From positions 66,810,948 through 66,874,947 of the forward strand of contig OY754464.1 in NCBI GenBank assembly GCA_963575645.1: a DNA stretch of 64,000 nt, in the 5' to 3' direction. The notes beneath the pieces are model-generated. The model did no database searches and was not told the DNA's origin. It worked only from the letters and a program-made list of their open reading frames with translations. Position 1 is the stretch's first letter. Every line of letters begins with the position of its first letter. This document shows positions 45,537-56,358 of the stretch, in pieces. The stretch is from Xanthostigma xanthostigma (taxonomy: Eukaryota; Arthropoda; Insecta; Raphidioptera; Raphidiidae). The translations under genes and the position numbers were made by a program.

Positions 45537-45775
45537 TTTATACAACGTTAGACATCTAGCGTTGAAATATCGTACATAAAAATGCAATCTATGATACAAA
45601 CCATTTTATTTTTTATACAACGTTAGACATCTAGCGTTGAAATATCGTACATATAAAAATGCAATCTATGATATACAAACCATTTTATTTTTTATACAAC
45701 ACTAGACATCTAGCGTTGAAATATCGTAAGTACATAAAAATGCAATCTATGATACAAACCATTTTATTTACAAGT
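45537..45775 (+). repeat. Tandem repeat, about 77-bp unit, 3 copies
   Basis: TTTTATACAACGTTAGACAT, CTAGCGTTGAAATATCGTA and GCAATCTATGATACAAACC occur three times with few differences. It lies 150 bp before a Helitron-like 3' end. Confidence 0.88.
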
Positions 45776-45914
45776 GTTGCCAATAAATAGACAATGCTTC
45801 TAAATGCAAAAAATTAAGACGGTAATATTCAAGTTTTCACTTCTGCCGGCACTCCCGGAGTGCAACCCGTCTTTTTTTTTTAAACAAACCAATAACTATC
45901 ACTCTAACTGCAAT

Positions 45915-45962
45915 TTAAATATTGGATCCGCCTTGACCCGAGCGAAGCCAGGTTCACAGCTA
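45915..45962 (+). mobile_element. Helitron-like 3' end
   Basis: ATCCGCCTTGACCCGAGCGAAGCCAGG then TTCACAGCTAT resembles 25225-25283. The two tandem arrays just upstream could belong to the same element, since Helitrons often carry 3' minisatellites. Confidence 0.4.
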
Positions 45963-46519
45963 TTATTGAATAAATGATTAATGAATCATCGGAAAGCTTT
46001 TGTTTATTCATAGAAAAGCAGGGTTATTTAAATTTTAAAATAATTTCGATAGACTCTGATCGATCAATTCAATTGAAATTTAAGTTAAATGTATTTATTT
46101 ATTATGCAAACTATTTATATACTTGATTTGTTTACATTAACGAACGAGCATCGTGATGAGAAAGTCAAAAATATCCAGCGCGATATTTATTTAATTTATT
46201 TTTTGTTTCGATCGGTAAAATGTTTATTTTAAACCGTTCTTCCAAAAGCTGTGAAAAATATATATAGCCATTTTCAACACAAAAGTATAGGTATATATAG
46301 CTGCATACTAAATTTGTTTCATTTTCATCAAACAAAACGTGGGGTGATTAGGAATGCCTGACGTGATTAAATTAATGTTTAGACTCATGTCAATAATGAA
46401 GTAGAAGTTGACTGGTTAGTGGTTACAAGTGGGACGATTCTGCTGACATCTATTTGTGATTTGTGAAAAACTATAGGTAATTGTTATTCACTTAATATAA
46501 TAGAAAAATAGTGTATAAC

Positions 46520-47226
46520 TTAAGGAGGTTGATCCGTTACAGTCCCAATCAAAAGTAAGTTGAATTCTAAATGGGAACTTTTATAGTTTATAAGTCGATG
46601 ATACCAATAAATTATTGTCATAAAGGCATAAATAAATATTTTTTTTTTAATATTAATTAATTATTTCAGTACTTTATACTTAATGGACTAACTTTTGTAT
46701 TTTTTCTACAAAGTTAGGTTAAAAAAAATACATTTATGTAAATATCTGTATTTTACATATTTTTTGCAGTAAATAATTGAAAAAAGAAATTAGAAGTAAT
46801 AAAAATTAAAATTAAATCATTAAAAAGTTGAAAATTCAGTTAAAATTGTTAAATATGTCAAGAATAAAAGTCCATAATCGAAAAGTGCTAAGGTTTAATA
46901 ATTTTTTTTATTGATTAAAAGTCTCCTAATTAATTTGGAAAAAATTTTAAAATATGCGTAAGACATCGATGCTTTACATAGATAGTTTTTGGAACTGCTG
47001 ACATGATTTGGTTATTTGCAAAAAATTAAAATGAACAGTTTGCATGCTAGCTTGACATATTTTCCTTAAGACTACAATATGTAAAAGTTTTTTTTAATTT
47101 TTAACTTTATAAATCTCCTAATGATTTTGGATTTTTTACAGAAAATTTTGTCATAAAAAAATCTGTTAAAAAAACTTTATTTCAGATTTTTTTCATTATC
47201 TTCGTAAAACGGCTCAACCTCCTTAA
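46520..47226 (-). mobile_element. TTAA MITE family 1, copy C (uninterrupted)
   Basis: TTAA lies at 46520-46523 and 47223-47226, with termini GGAGGTTGA and TCAACCTCC. Relative to copies A and B it is inverted. At about 700 bp with no insertion it shows the basic length of the family. Confidence 0.9.
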
Positions 47227-47389
47227 GATCTGTTTAATAAAAGAAACAATTTCATCTTTGATTCATCCAGCAATCTCACTTCTGTGAAGGTTCATATCTA
47301 GCATTACCCAAGATAAAATTAGCTCTCGCATGATGTGAAATAAACAGTTACAAATTGCTATATATTATTAGTATTATTGAGTGATCAAA

Positions 47390-47625
47390 ACTTTGATTAA
47401 CGTCTGATTAGAACTCTTCAATAAATAAAATTATTGATCAATTTTTCAGACAAATTTAGTAACAAAAAATATAAAAATTAATACATTATCGTTTCGGTCC
47501 GGATTTGGACCTTCTTCAGAACTGATATAAAAAATATAAAACTTAATTAATAATTAGTTTCTAATTGGTTTAAAAAAAAATTGATAATTATTTTTTTTTC
47601 AAAAACCAATTAGAAACTAATCATA
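47390..47625. mobile_element. Foldback F9 (F8 family) with best-preserved core
   Basis: It begins with the reverse of F8's right end (GATTAACGTCTGATTAGAAC), then AATTTTTCAGACAAA. The core on the minus strand at 47490-47519 is CTGAAGA-AGGTCC-AAATC-CGGACC-GAAACG. A short second palindrome (ATTAGTTTCTAATTGGTTT) closes it at 47558-47622. No clear target duplication. Confidence 0.75.
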
Positions 47626-47639
47626 TATTATATTAACAC

Positions 47640-48590
47640 GCTAAGGTTTAAGATGTTTGCCCCCCTTTTTAGAAAAAACCACACAATTTCTCCACATAAA
47701 TTATAATATATCATTTTACAGATAATTGCTTGCTCTACTGACATCGACAACTAAGAAATTTATTATTGCTATTGTTTTTGTAAATTAATTAAACTCTGAA
47801 CAACGTTTGCCATCTGACGGCGTAACGTTAACACTTCGATCTGTCATATGACCTTCATATTGTAAATACTGTATACTGCCATCTGACGGGCAACGCTGAA
47901 CAACGCTTTTGCTACTTGCGCCTCTATATGACAATTTTTGTAAAATATTTCTTTTACAACAAAAAGAAGAACGTTATAAGCAGTGTGCAAAATTAGAAAC
48001 GAATTGAATACCTGCAATCATATTTAAAAAATAATTTTGTAAAGTGATAATTATTATATGTACTTATTTACTGCGAATAATTCGCACAGGTCACTCTAGT
48101 TATTAACTAATTTTTGACAGGCTGCGTTTGGAAATTACTATTGGATTGACAAAATTGAATTATTATTTTTACTTTACGCACTAGTGCGTAATGTGTCATT
48201 GTAATATCGCTGTACAGACGTGAAAAGCTGTTATTTTATAGAGGGATGTACAAGAAAGTTCTTTGTACATTCTTTATAACATTTTTCCCTCTGAAAATAA
48301 ATGAATGTCGACTCTGAATTAAGTTTTTGTGAATGTATTCGTTCAATTAATCAATTTAATAGGTCTCTGTCATCATATAGATATATTATAAATGTATAGA
48401 AATTTAAATGAGAAAATTCAAATCGTCACCCCGTCTAAAATTGATTCAATAATTGGATTAATATTCAAATTGAAAAGATAAATTAAGTTATTTCGCAATG
48501 TTAGTCTGCGATTTTCTTATTGGAAGTAATGAAAAAAAAATATAAAAAAAGTTAAAAATACTTTCGTTCAATTGTAGGTGGGTTTATAGT
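47640..48590. other. Unrecognised, with a twice-occurring GCCATCTGACGG phrase
   Basis: GCCATCTGACGGCGTAAC and GCCATCTGACGGGCAAC occur near 47809 and 47878, each followed by an AACGC-type run. Nothing else recognisable. Confidence 0.35.
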
Positions 48591-49366
48591 CCAGTCACTT
48601 TAGGGTTTCACCTCGGAATGAAACGAAATAAGTTGAATATTTGTATAAACATTTATTCTTGCATTGTAAATGTTATCTCAAAAGTCTCATAAAGTCACGT
48701 GTGAGCGTCCTTAGATATTCAAGCTCAAAGGTTGCGAAAATCAGTTTTTTGGAAATATCTCACTTTCTTTACCTCAAATCGTATTTTCATTTATTATAAA
48801 AGTTCTAGAGTATAAGATTCTCTATACATATTTCGTCTTAACCAATTTATACACGTTTAACCGTTTTTGAGATAGCCATACATGCCATAGCGCAATGTTA
48901 ATAGCGAACCCCAGTCCATATAAATATAAATTTTATAATGTATATACAATTATGTAAGGTATTAAATAGTTATTATTAACTATAATATTTAACGAATAAT
49001 TTAAGTTAAAAAAGCGTATAATGAACTGGGAATCGCGATTGACCTTGGCATGTATGGCTGAACGCTCCACACTGCATCCACGCTCTATCTCAAAAACGTT
49101 TAAAATTGTTTGAGACCTTTGTAAAGAATTTCATACTCTACAACTTTTATAATACATGCAAATACGATTTGAGGCAAAGAAAGCTAGATATTTCCAATAA
49201 ACAGATTTTCGCGACCTTTGGCCTTGAATATCTAAGGACGCTCACACGTGACCTTATGAAACCTTTTAGATAACATTTAGAATGCCAGAATAAATGTTTA
49301 TACAAACATTCAGCTTACTCCGTTTCATTCCGAGGTTAACCCCTTTTTTTAGCTTATTTGACTGCA
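48591..49366. mobile_element. Inverted-repeat element of about 775 bp
   Basis: The arms share ACCTCGGAATGAAACG, ATAAACATTTATTC, CGTGTGAGCGTCCTTAGATA and CAAATCGTATTT in reverse order on the two sides (arms of 300 bp, diverged). The loop at about 48900-49080 is AT-rich. It is non-coding. The edges are set by CAGTCA / TGACTG and are approximate. Confidence 0.7.
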
Positions 49367-49822
49367 CTAATATACAGTACTGCTCATTTGATTCTATAAA
49401 ATCAAGAACTTACAAATGTCAAATACCCCCTGTATGAGTTATCTGCATTCTTGACTACTTTGACTAATAAAATAATATTTATGTGGTCCCCATGGTAATT
49501 TGGCTGGTACAGATTGACAAATCGCAATGATTATACAACGTTACCAAATGTCGGCTCAGAGGAAAAGGAAAGTTAAAAAGTGTCGGGTGCAAACTGCCTC
49601 TGCTCATTTCAAATTTTATTTTATTTTATCCATGTAATTGATACCATCAATTACAACGAACTTGAACGTGTCATTTCTATTAATCTATGTTTTATCAATT
49701 ACAGCATTCAATGATGAGTTGCCGTTTGACAATTATTGATATAGATTTGTTTTTACCGGTGTCGTTTAGAATGTGACTAGTTAGGGTAGCAAAAAATTTA
49801 CGCAAAGATTGATAGAGACTAG

Positions 49823-50448
49823 AGTACGATAACTCGATGTGCAAAATTGAAAATGAACAATTATTATTTTATATAACATATTATAACAGTGTTATTAGCC
49901 ATTTTAAGTGCGAAAAATTGATTTCTATAAATTATTTTTTTTTTGCGTTCTTTAAAAAACAATTGCGGGGTTGTGACGATGCGATGACGTTTGCTTTTTG
50001 CGCAGTGAAAAGGAGAAGGCGTCTGAGAGGAGTTCTTTAACAAACAATCACGGGGCTGTGCCGATGCGATGACGTTTTTTTGCGCAGTGAAAAGGAGAGG
50101 GCGTTTAAGGGATGTTCTTTATAAAAAACAATTACGGGGTCGTATCGATCCGATGGTGTTTTTTTTTGGGCAGTGAAAAGGGGCGGGCGTTTCAAGGGAG
50201 TTCTTTAAAAAACAAAGTGAGATAGTAATACAGTAATTCTACACCAGTTGCTATGACGTGTCTATGTCATTTCTGATTGGTTACATTAAAAAAATTACAG
50301 TGAAAACGAAAAGTAGTTCCATTTTTTTACGTATTTTGAGGAAATTTATGAATAATCCGCAAAGTTTTTTTTTTTTGAAACGTCAAATTTAGCATTTTCG
50401 ATGACTTAAAAAAACAGTCAAAGTTTGGGCACATCGAGTTGTTGTATT
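49823..50448. mobile_element. TIR element with AGTACGATAACTCGATG ends
   Basis: AGTACGATAACTCGATGTGC at the left pairs with GCACATCGAGTTGTTGTATT at the right. The same ends, joined directly, form the hairpin at 5511-5555, and both copies are followed by GGACCC. Inside are three tandem units (49945-50215). The element class is unknown. Confidence 0.7.
49945..50215 (+). repeat. Tandem repeat, about 88-bp unit, 3 copies
   Basis: Each unit runs GTTCTTTAAAAAACAAT, CGGGGTTGTGACGATGCGA, TGACGTTT and GCGCAGTGAAAAGGAG. The copies are diverged. Confidence 0.85.
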
Positions 50449-50597
50449 GGACCCCGCAAAAATATTATATCCCTTTCTGTTATTTATCTGATGTTTCTAC
50501 CATGCCGCTTTTTCGGTTCGTCGCCTTACGAACTTTCCATCGTTATAGAAATTTCACTTAAAAAAATACGGAACGCTCCCATTCTAACAACGTGCAA

Positions 50598-50620
50598 AGT
50601 AAGTAAGTAAGTAAGTAAAC
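50598..50620 (+). repeat. (AAGT)n microsatellite
   Basis: Five AAGT units in a row. Confidence 0.85.
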
Positions 50621-50881
50621 ATTTTACAGTTTAATTACATAAATTACACCGAACAATAAGACAAGAAACGCTCCAGCTTGAGACCTCTGTATAAATAACG
50701 CGTGTTAAGGATGTTCATTACATACAGTTACAGAGTATTGTGTTGTGTCGCTAGGATCTACGATCTGCCCTACTCAAACATCGTACTTTGCTACAAATTA
50801 CCGATTGCGTCATAAACATTCAAGTAATTCAAATCTTCTTGGTTTCCGGGCTTGTAAGTCGTGATCCATTGGTCTACCTGA

Positions 50882-50914
50882 CGTTTCGTCTACAACTGCG
50901 GTAGACATTATCAA
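50882..50914 (-). ncRNA. Hammerhead-like core, solo copy
   Basis: The minus strand reads TTGATAAT, then a perfect 6-bp stem GTCTAC..GTAGAC and GAAACGTCAGG. The stem and GAAACG box match the foldback cores, and box 1 is one or two bases off. No opposing arm was seen. Confidence 0.4.
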
Positions 50915-51418
50915 TGGTTAAAATTTTAAAAAAATCTGCCGCTTCGTTTTTAGGCTAGAAAACATTGTCAAAAAAATAGTTTTGACATAGCAACCTTAGA
51001 TTGTGATTATTAACTTCCCAATATTTTGGGAAGTTATTGTGATGAATCCGAAAATAAAAATCAAAATTTGTAACATATTTTTATGATAGTGTATCATACA
51101 TAAAAAGTTTCATTTAGGTTGTGTATCCCTTTTTGCAAACGTTATGATCCACTCCGTATATTTTGAACATCTCTGCCAACAACAGTGCTAAGCAGTTACT
51201 AACATTTACGTTAATTTACGTTAATTATTGCGATTAAGAGAGCATTGTTGTGCATTGTTAGAACTAGGTTTTGAACCGTGTCAGTGCCTATTTTCTCTTA
51301 TACAATATACTGATGAAGCGTTTAAAAGGAAAATTTTGCCTTCCACGCGACCATGCAGCAGCACCTTTTTCGGGGCTTAAACCATGACAAGAATATTTTA
51401 TTTAGATCCCAACAAAAA

Positions 51419-51678
51419 TATAAATGTGCAAAAAGGGCCAAGTTCGATACAAAGAACGCGTGAATTTATCGACTTTGCCAAAAAAAAGAAGTGAGATTTA
51501 AAATGGTGCCAAGTTCTCACTTGGCAAGTTTTACATACACGAGTATTTGTAATCTATACAACATATAAACTTGTCAAGTGAAAACTTGGCACCTTTTTAA
51601 ATCTCACTTCTTTTTTTGTCAAAGCCAGCAAATCCACTTGTCCTGTGTATCGAACTTGACCCTTTTTTCACATTTATG
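51419..51678. repeat. 260-bp palindrome
   Basis: The arms contain ATAAATGTG, AAAGGGCCAAGTTCGATAC, AAGAAGTGAGATTTAAA and GGTGCCAAGTT, each mirrored on the right. A small inner hairpin (AACTTGGCA / TGCCAAGTT) adds to it. Confidence 0.8.
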
Positions 51679-52139
51679 CTTTGATGGAATTTCTATACTT
51701 TTTGTAAAGTTATATTCTTACTTTAAAATTATCTAGACACATAATATAGTTATATACCACATTTCATTATATCATGGTTATAAATATTATCTCAGAACCA
51801 ACTAGACGCGAGAGATCTTCGGACGAGGGGTTGATGTTTTCTGTGCACAGTGCTTTGCGAGAACTTGGCCGGCACACTTCGGGCGCTATGGTTGCGCGAA
51901 CGTGAAATTATAAAACTATACCTACATAGTTATTTACATGTCATTAAGTTTAGGAATTTTAACGGAATAGAATTTTGTAGTTACAAAACATGAACGTACT
52001 TTATGCGCCGAAGGTTCTGTACATCATTCACTGTAGATTTTATCACTTTTATGTATTCCTCACCGACCATTTTATGTATAAACAGAACAAAATGTCACAC
52101 AGTCTAAAACGACACCTCACTAGTATTATGTAAACAGTT

Positions 52140-52642
52140 TATACAGAGTGTCCCAGGCGACGTTGGTTGACATGCTATCTTTAAAGTTTTAAAATCCAAT
52201 ATGGCGTGCATATGAAAAATTTTTATGTGATAGATTTAAAAAAGTTAAACGTACGCCACTAAAAAATCTTTAAAACTTTATCATAAATAGTATTTTTTTA
52301 TTTATTTATTCACTCAATAAATCTAGGGTTCACTTAGGTCTTAGAGAATGACAAACAAATATTAGTTATATTATATATAATATATGGCAAAAAAAAAACA
52401 GAATATTTAATCAATTAGAATTTTGGACAGATATAAGTAGATATTATCCAGACTTCTGAAGTATTATAAATAAAATGTTGTAGTGAGTCGGAAAAAAAGT
52501 TAATGTTGGTACTTTTTACAAGATTTTTAGTATTCTCTAATGACTTCAAAGTGTGCAATTTTTTTTTAACAGGATGTTAATAAGCACAAAATTCTGCACT
52601 ACTTAGCTCATAACATATTATTAGCCAACGTCGCTCTGTATA
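52140..52642. mobile_element. TA-flanked MITE with CAGAG termini
   Basis: TATACAGAGTG, then GCGACGTTGG at the left pairs with CCAACGTCGCTCTGTATA at the right. The TA edges suggest a Tc1/mariner-type origin. The interior has an AATAAA-containing block at 52310-52340 resembling a LINE tail in reverse. There is no transposase. Confidence 0.65.
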
Positions 52643-52886
52643 AACACGTTAATTAAATTTTTCAGATAATTTTATTACATATAAACTGTTTCGTAAAAAA
52701 TAATATATTTTTTGCACGACCTCTTTCCAAGCCTGTGTACCGCTAGTAAACGACCCATATCGCACTAACCATAATAAATTTATGGAAATACAATCATTAT
52801 AAGTATAAACTTTCTGAAAAATGAACTGTAAAATATATTGAAAATTATGTAAAAATCGGCTATTTTATAAGGCTACATGCAAAAAA

Positions 52887-53600
52887 TCTATACCTACTAA
52901 TATAAAGCTTAAGAGTTTGTTTGTTTGGTTAAACGCGCTAATCTCAGGAACTACTGGTTCGAATTGAAAAGAAAATTTTTGTTGGATAGCCCATTTATCG
53001 AGGAAGGCTATAAGCTATATAATATTATATAATATATAATGTTGCAAAATGTACCTCAAAATTAGCGTCTATTCAGGTGAAATGCCCTAACTAGATAATC
53101 CAATATTAACGTCGCATATTCACAAGCCCGACTAGCTCAATCGGTATAGCACGCGACTCTTAATATCAGGGTCGTGGGTTCGAGTCCCACGTTGGGCGAA
53201 TATATTTTATTTTTTACCTTACTTTAACATTTTAATTTATTTTAATTTTATTTACGACTAATTAAAATTAAATAAATCTAATTAATAACTCATTTGAAAA
53301 CTATTACAACTACAGGTAGATACCTACCTATATAAAAATAATTTTCCTACAGTGTTTTCAATTAAATATTTATTATATTTTATTAATTCCAGTAATTATT
53401 GATTTAAAAGTAATTTATCACCTATACTTATAAAAAGTAAAAATACTGCTTTTTATCGACAAAAACTTTTGAACGGTAACTCAGATCATCATGTTTGGAC
53501 ACAACATTCATCTCGATAAACTAAGATAAATATGCATACTCATGTCCCTCCCTTACCCATTCGTTCTTTGCACTCGGGTGAAACCGGGCGGGACCGCTAG
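52887..53600 (+). mobile_element. Non-autonomous Helitron H3 carrying tRNA-Lys-like gene
   Basis: It starts A|TCTATACCTACTAATATAAAGC and ends GAAACCGGGCGGGACCGCTAG|T, with the 3' hairpin CACTCGGGTGAAACCGGGC. At 714 bp it is the longest of the four copies. The cargo tRNA is on the same strand, as in H1 and H2. Confidence 0.92.
53126..53198 (+). tRNA. tRNA-Lys(CTT)-like gene in Helitron
   Basis: This is a 73-nt cloverleaf with a fully paired 7-bp acceptor (GCCCGAC / GTTGGGC) and an intact T-arm GTGGGTTCGAGTCCCAC. The anticodon loop is CTCTTAA (CTT, Lys). The D stem has one mismatch (GCTC / TAGC) and the anticodon stem three. It is the best preserved of the three cargo copies and shows that the ancestor was tRNA-Lys. 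Function is doubtful because of the broken anticodon stem. Confidence 0.75.
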
Positions 53601-53651
53601 TACTATATAAAGTATCTCTCGTTTTAACATAATGTCACATTCGCCATAATA

Positions 53652-53768
53652 TATGAACAGAACCGTCACAGTTCTTGTTACTGCGCAAGACTGTCTTGCA
53701 CGCCAGCTCAAAAATCGATATAAACAGTTTCGTTTTAGCTAGCGCGCAAGACGGTGACGGTTCTGTTA
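53652..53768. repeat. Imperfect hairpin
   Basis: AACAGAACCGTCAC at the left pairs with GTGACGGTTCTGTT at the right, and GCGCAAGAC occurs near both arms. It is about 117 bp and non-coding. Confidence 0.6.
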
Positions 53769-53808
53769 CCGTTCTCTGACTGCTTGGAACATACCTAATA
53801 TAACCTAC

Positions 53809-54771
53809 TACAGTAGAACCTCGATAAGTTAAAAACGTTTGTAACAAAAATTTTTTGAATTCCCTTCTCCTCGAAGCCTAAAACCTCCATTACTTAAAGC
53901 ACAAATCCTCGGTAACTTTAACAAATATTTTGAGCGTTGGCTCTCGATAACTTAAAATAATATTTTGATGACCTCCATAACTTGAAGTATTATCAATGAG
54001 TCATTGTGAATAAATATACAAACAAAAGGTTTTGCCAAGAACTTTATTAATTTTCACTTCAGTCTTTCACTAAATCGCTTTACGTATACAGGGTGTTTGG
54101 CACATGAACCGACACAATTTTTTGGGGATTCTCGTGGTCAGTGTGATCATTTTAACCCCAATGACTAATTTCTAAATACCCGTTAATTTTTTTTTTAAAC
54201 GATTTTTAAATTATTTTTTTCTACTGGTTTTTATTAATACAGGCACTTTAAAAGTTCATAGGATCTTTTTCCTGATACTATTTGCATAAAATTATGATTT
54301 ATTTAGAACAAGGAGTCATTCGAGAACTCAATAAATGTATTTTCGTGTCTCTAGTACAAAAAACAAACAGGTTACGATTTTTTGAAGGCAATTTTTAGAC
54401 CAATTTTCGAAAATAACTAAAAAAATCGTATTTCGATAACCCTGACACTTAGGGCAAAAGTCATTGGAGTTAAAATGATCACAATGACCATGAGAACCCC
54501 CCAAAAAATTGTGTCGGTTCATGTGCCAAACACCCTGTATAATGAGAAGTGCATGAAACAGAAAAAAAATACTGACTTTTTCGTTTAATAAATATAAAGG
54601 TAATCGAATCTAATTGAATAAATAAATATTTATTAGAACAACTGAACCTCGTTAAGTTAAAAATTGAACTTCCAAAACTTTTCTGACTTCAACTCTCGAT
54701 AAGTAAAAAACTCGATAACTTAAATTTTTCAACGTTTCCCTTGAACTTTAAGTTCTCGAGGTTCTACTGTA
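53809..54771. mobile_element. pogo/Tigger-type MITE, TA duplication
   Basis: TA CAGTAGAACCTCGATAAGTT at the left and CTCGAGGTTCTACTG TA at the right are classic pogo termini. Subterminal TCGATAA.TT motifs recur on both sides. It is non-coding and interrupted by another MITE at 54087-54541. Confidence 0.88.
54087..54541. mobile_element. TA-flanked MITE nested in the pogo MITE
   Basis: TATACAGGGTGTTTGGCACAT is mirrored at the right end. The paired termini extend about 85 bp, through CCGACACAATTTTTTGGGG and TGATCATTTTAAC. The TA target and CAGGGTGTT tip are common in insect mariner-type MITEs. The 64-codon minus frame at 54328-54522 is accidental. Confidence 0.88.
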
Positions 54772-54774
54772 TTT

Positions 54775-55100
54775 CAAAACTTTAGTTAAAATTGTTATTA
54801 GGGGCCTGGTAAATGCGGTAGGTACATTATCCTTTTTGAGTTTGTTGTAGCGACCTAGACTTGTCATAATGTCAAACGCGTTCCAATAAACACGACTCTC
54901 TTGTTTACAGTTCTGTCATCCGAATAAACAGCCATATTTATTGATCTATTTATAGAAGCTGTCAATAATTTACGAACTGAACGAACCGCTTAAATAAAAA
55001 TTCCTTTTAATAATTAATGACGCACAGAACCGGGCTAGAAAAAAATATTTTGCCTATAAGAATAACAAGACCGATCAAGTGCGACTGTAACTACTTTATT
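54775..55100. other. No recognisable feature
   Basis: Short AT-rich interval between the pogo MITE and a Helitron fragment. Confidence 0.4.
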
Positions 55101-55103
55101 TCT

Positions 55104-55362
55104 CACTTGCGGCCCGGTTTGGCTTCGCCCAAATTTGTAGATTGCCACCATTTTTTCGTCGACTTTCGTTGAAAAATTAGTTTCCACGAAAAGCGCTTTT
55201 ATTTTAACGTGATAATATATGGCCTATGTGCATCCTGAAGGTCCGTTCTAAATATTAGTGAAAAAATTTTGAAATCGGATGAGTATAGTTTCGAAGATTA
55301 CATCTTACATCAAAACTTACAAACCTCTTTATAATATTATTATTATATTATATTAGTATAGA
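55104..55362 (-). mobile_element. Degraded Helitron, second family
   Basis: On the minus strand it starts TCTATACTAATATAATATAA and continues AAAGAGGTTTGTAAGTTTTG, CGATTTC.AAA.TTTTTTCAC and GGGCGAAGCCAAACCGGGC. This is the familiar short insect Helitron layout with a 'GGGCGAAGCCGCGGGC' 3' hairpin, but the terminal CTAG has decayed. The body differs from H1-H4. It abuts the LINE tail at 55366. Confidence 0.65.
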
Positions 55363-55365
55363 TTA

Positions 55366-56054
55366 CAGCACTAGTGTGGAATTGATCACTGCATACCCAA
55401 ATTGTCAAAATCAACTTTCATTATAAGACTAATAAAAAGCAATAATTTAAATATTGACACCCTTTTGAAAATATACTATGCAATGTTCCACTCAGTCATG
55501 CAATATGGTCTAATCTTTTGGGGGGACAGCTCACTAGCAAACAAAGTCTTCAAATTACAAAAAAAATGTATCCGAATCATGGCAGGTGCGAGACATAGGG
55601 AGCACTCTAAAAATTTATTTCAATCACTAAAGATCCTTACAGTTCAAGATCAATATATCTTGGACTGCGCCTGTTTCATAAAAAAACATTCACATCTTTT
55701 TGAAATCAATATACAGTCTCACAAATACGAAACAAGAAACAAAAATAACTTAAAAACAAATAAGTCTCACTTAAGCGTTGCTCGCAATAGTGCTCGCAAT
55801 GCCATGATTCGGATATACAATAAAGTCCCGGAAGAGATACGTTGTATAAATGTCTATGACAAATTTAAATCTAAATTAAAAAAACTGTTATTAGCAAATA
55901 ATTTTTATGACATATCAACATATTTATCTTGAGCTATAAATGTATTTTAAATTTTATATTTTATATGCCTATGTATTTGTATACTGACTTGTTTCACGAC
56001 TGTCACAGTCATCTATGAAATAAAAATACTACTACTACTACTACTACTACTACC
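55366..56054 (+). mobile_element. LINE 3' end with (CTA)n tail
   Basis: This holds the C-terminal ORF2 piece at 55402-55932, then a 3' UTR with GTTTCACGACTGTCACAGTC, the signal AAATAAAAA and ten CTA triplets at 56024-56054. The 5' part of the LINE is missing, so this is a typical 5'-truncated insertion. Confidence 0.8.
55402..55932 (+). pseudogene. LINE ORF2 C-terminal region, 176 codons open
   Basis: Motifs in order: IYYAMFHSVMQYGLIFWG (residues 24-41), VFKLQKKCIRIMAG (48-61), LFQSLKILTVQDQYILD (72-88), YETRNKNNL (107-115) and IYNKVPEE (137-144). This is the post-reverse-transcriptase thumb and C-terminal region of Jockey/CR1-like LINEs. The similarity continues upstream of the first in-frame codon used here without an ATG, so the fragment is truncated and not initiated at 55402. 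The absence of stops suggests a fairly young copy. No palm or endonuclease domain is present. Confidence 0.85.
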
Positions 56055-56358
56055 TAAATACATCCATGAAGAGCAGCTGTTTTATAGAGGATTGTGGAAA
56101 CAAATTACAACGGTGTAATACAGACAATTGTTAATTATAAATACCGGTAAATGTCTATGATACACATGTGACGTAGAATTAATAATACCACATTTGCTTT
56201 TGAACTAATAGCTTTGAGCAAATTGCGAGTTCTAACAGATAGATGTCGCTATATGGAACTAAACAAGTTTTGTGTATTTGTTTCATATGTAAATTAGCTC
56301 AGAAGCAAACAAACAGGTTTTTTGAGAAAATACCGTAATTTTGAACAAAAAAAAAAAA

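Noticed and set aside
53126..53198. A functional tRNA-Lys gene
   Set aside because: The anticodon stem has three mismatches and the copy is embedded in a Helitron, as are its two relatives. Treated as cargo.
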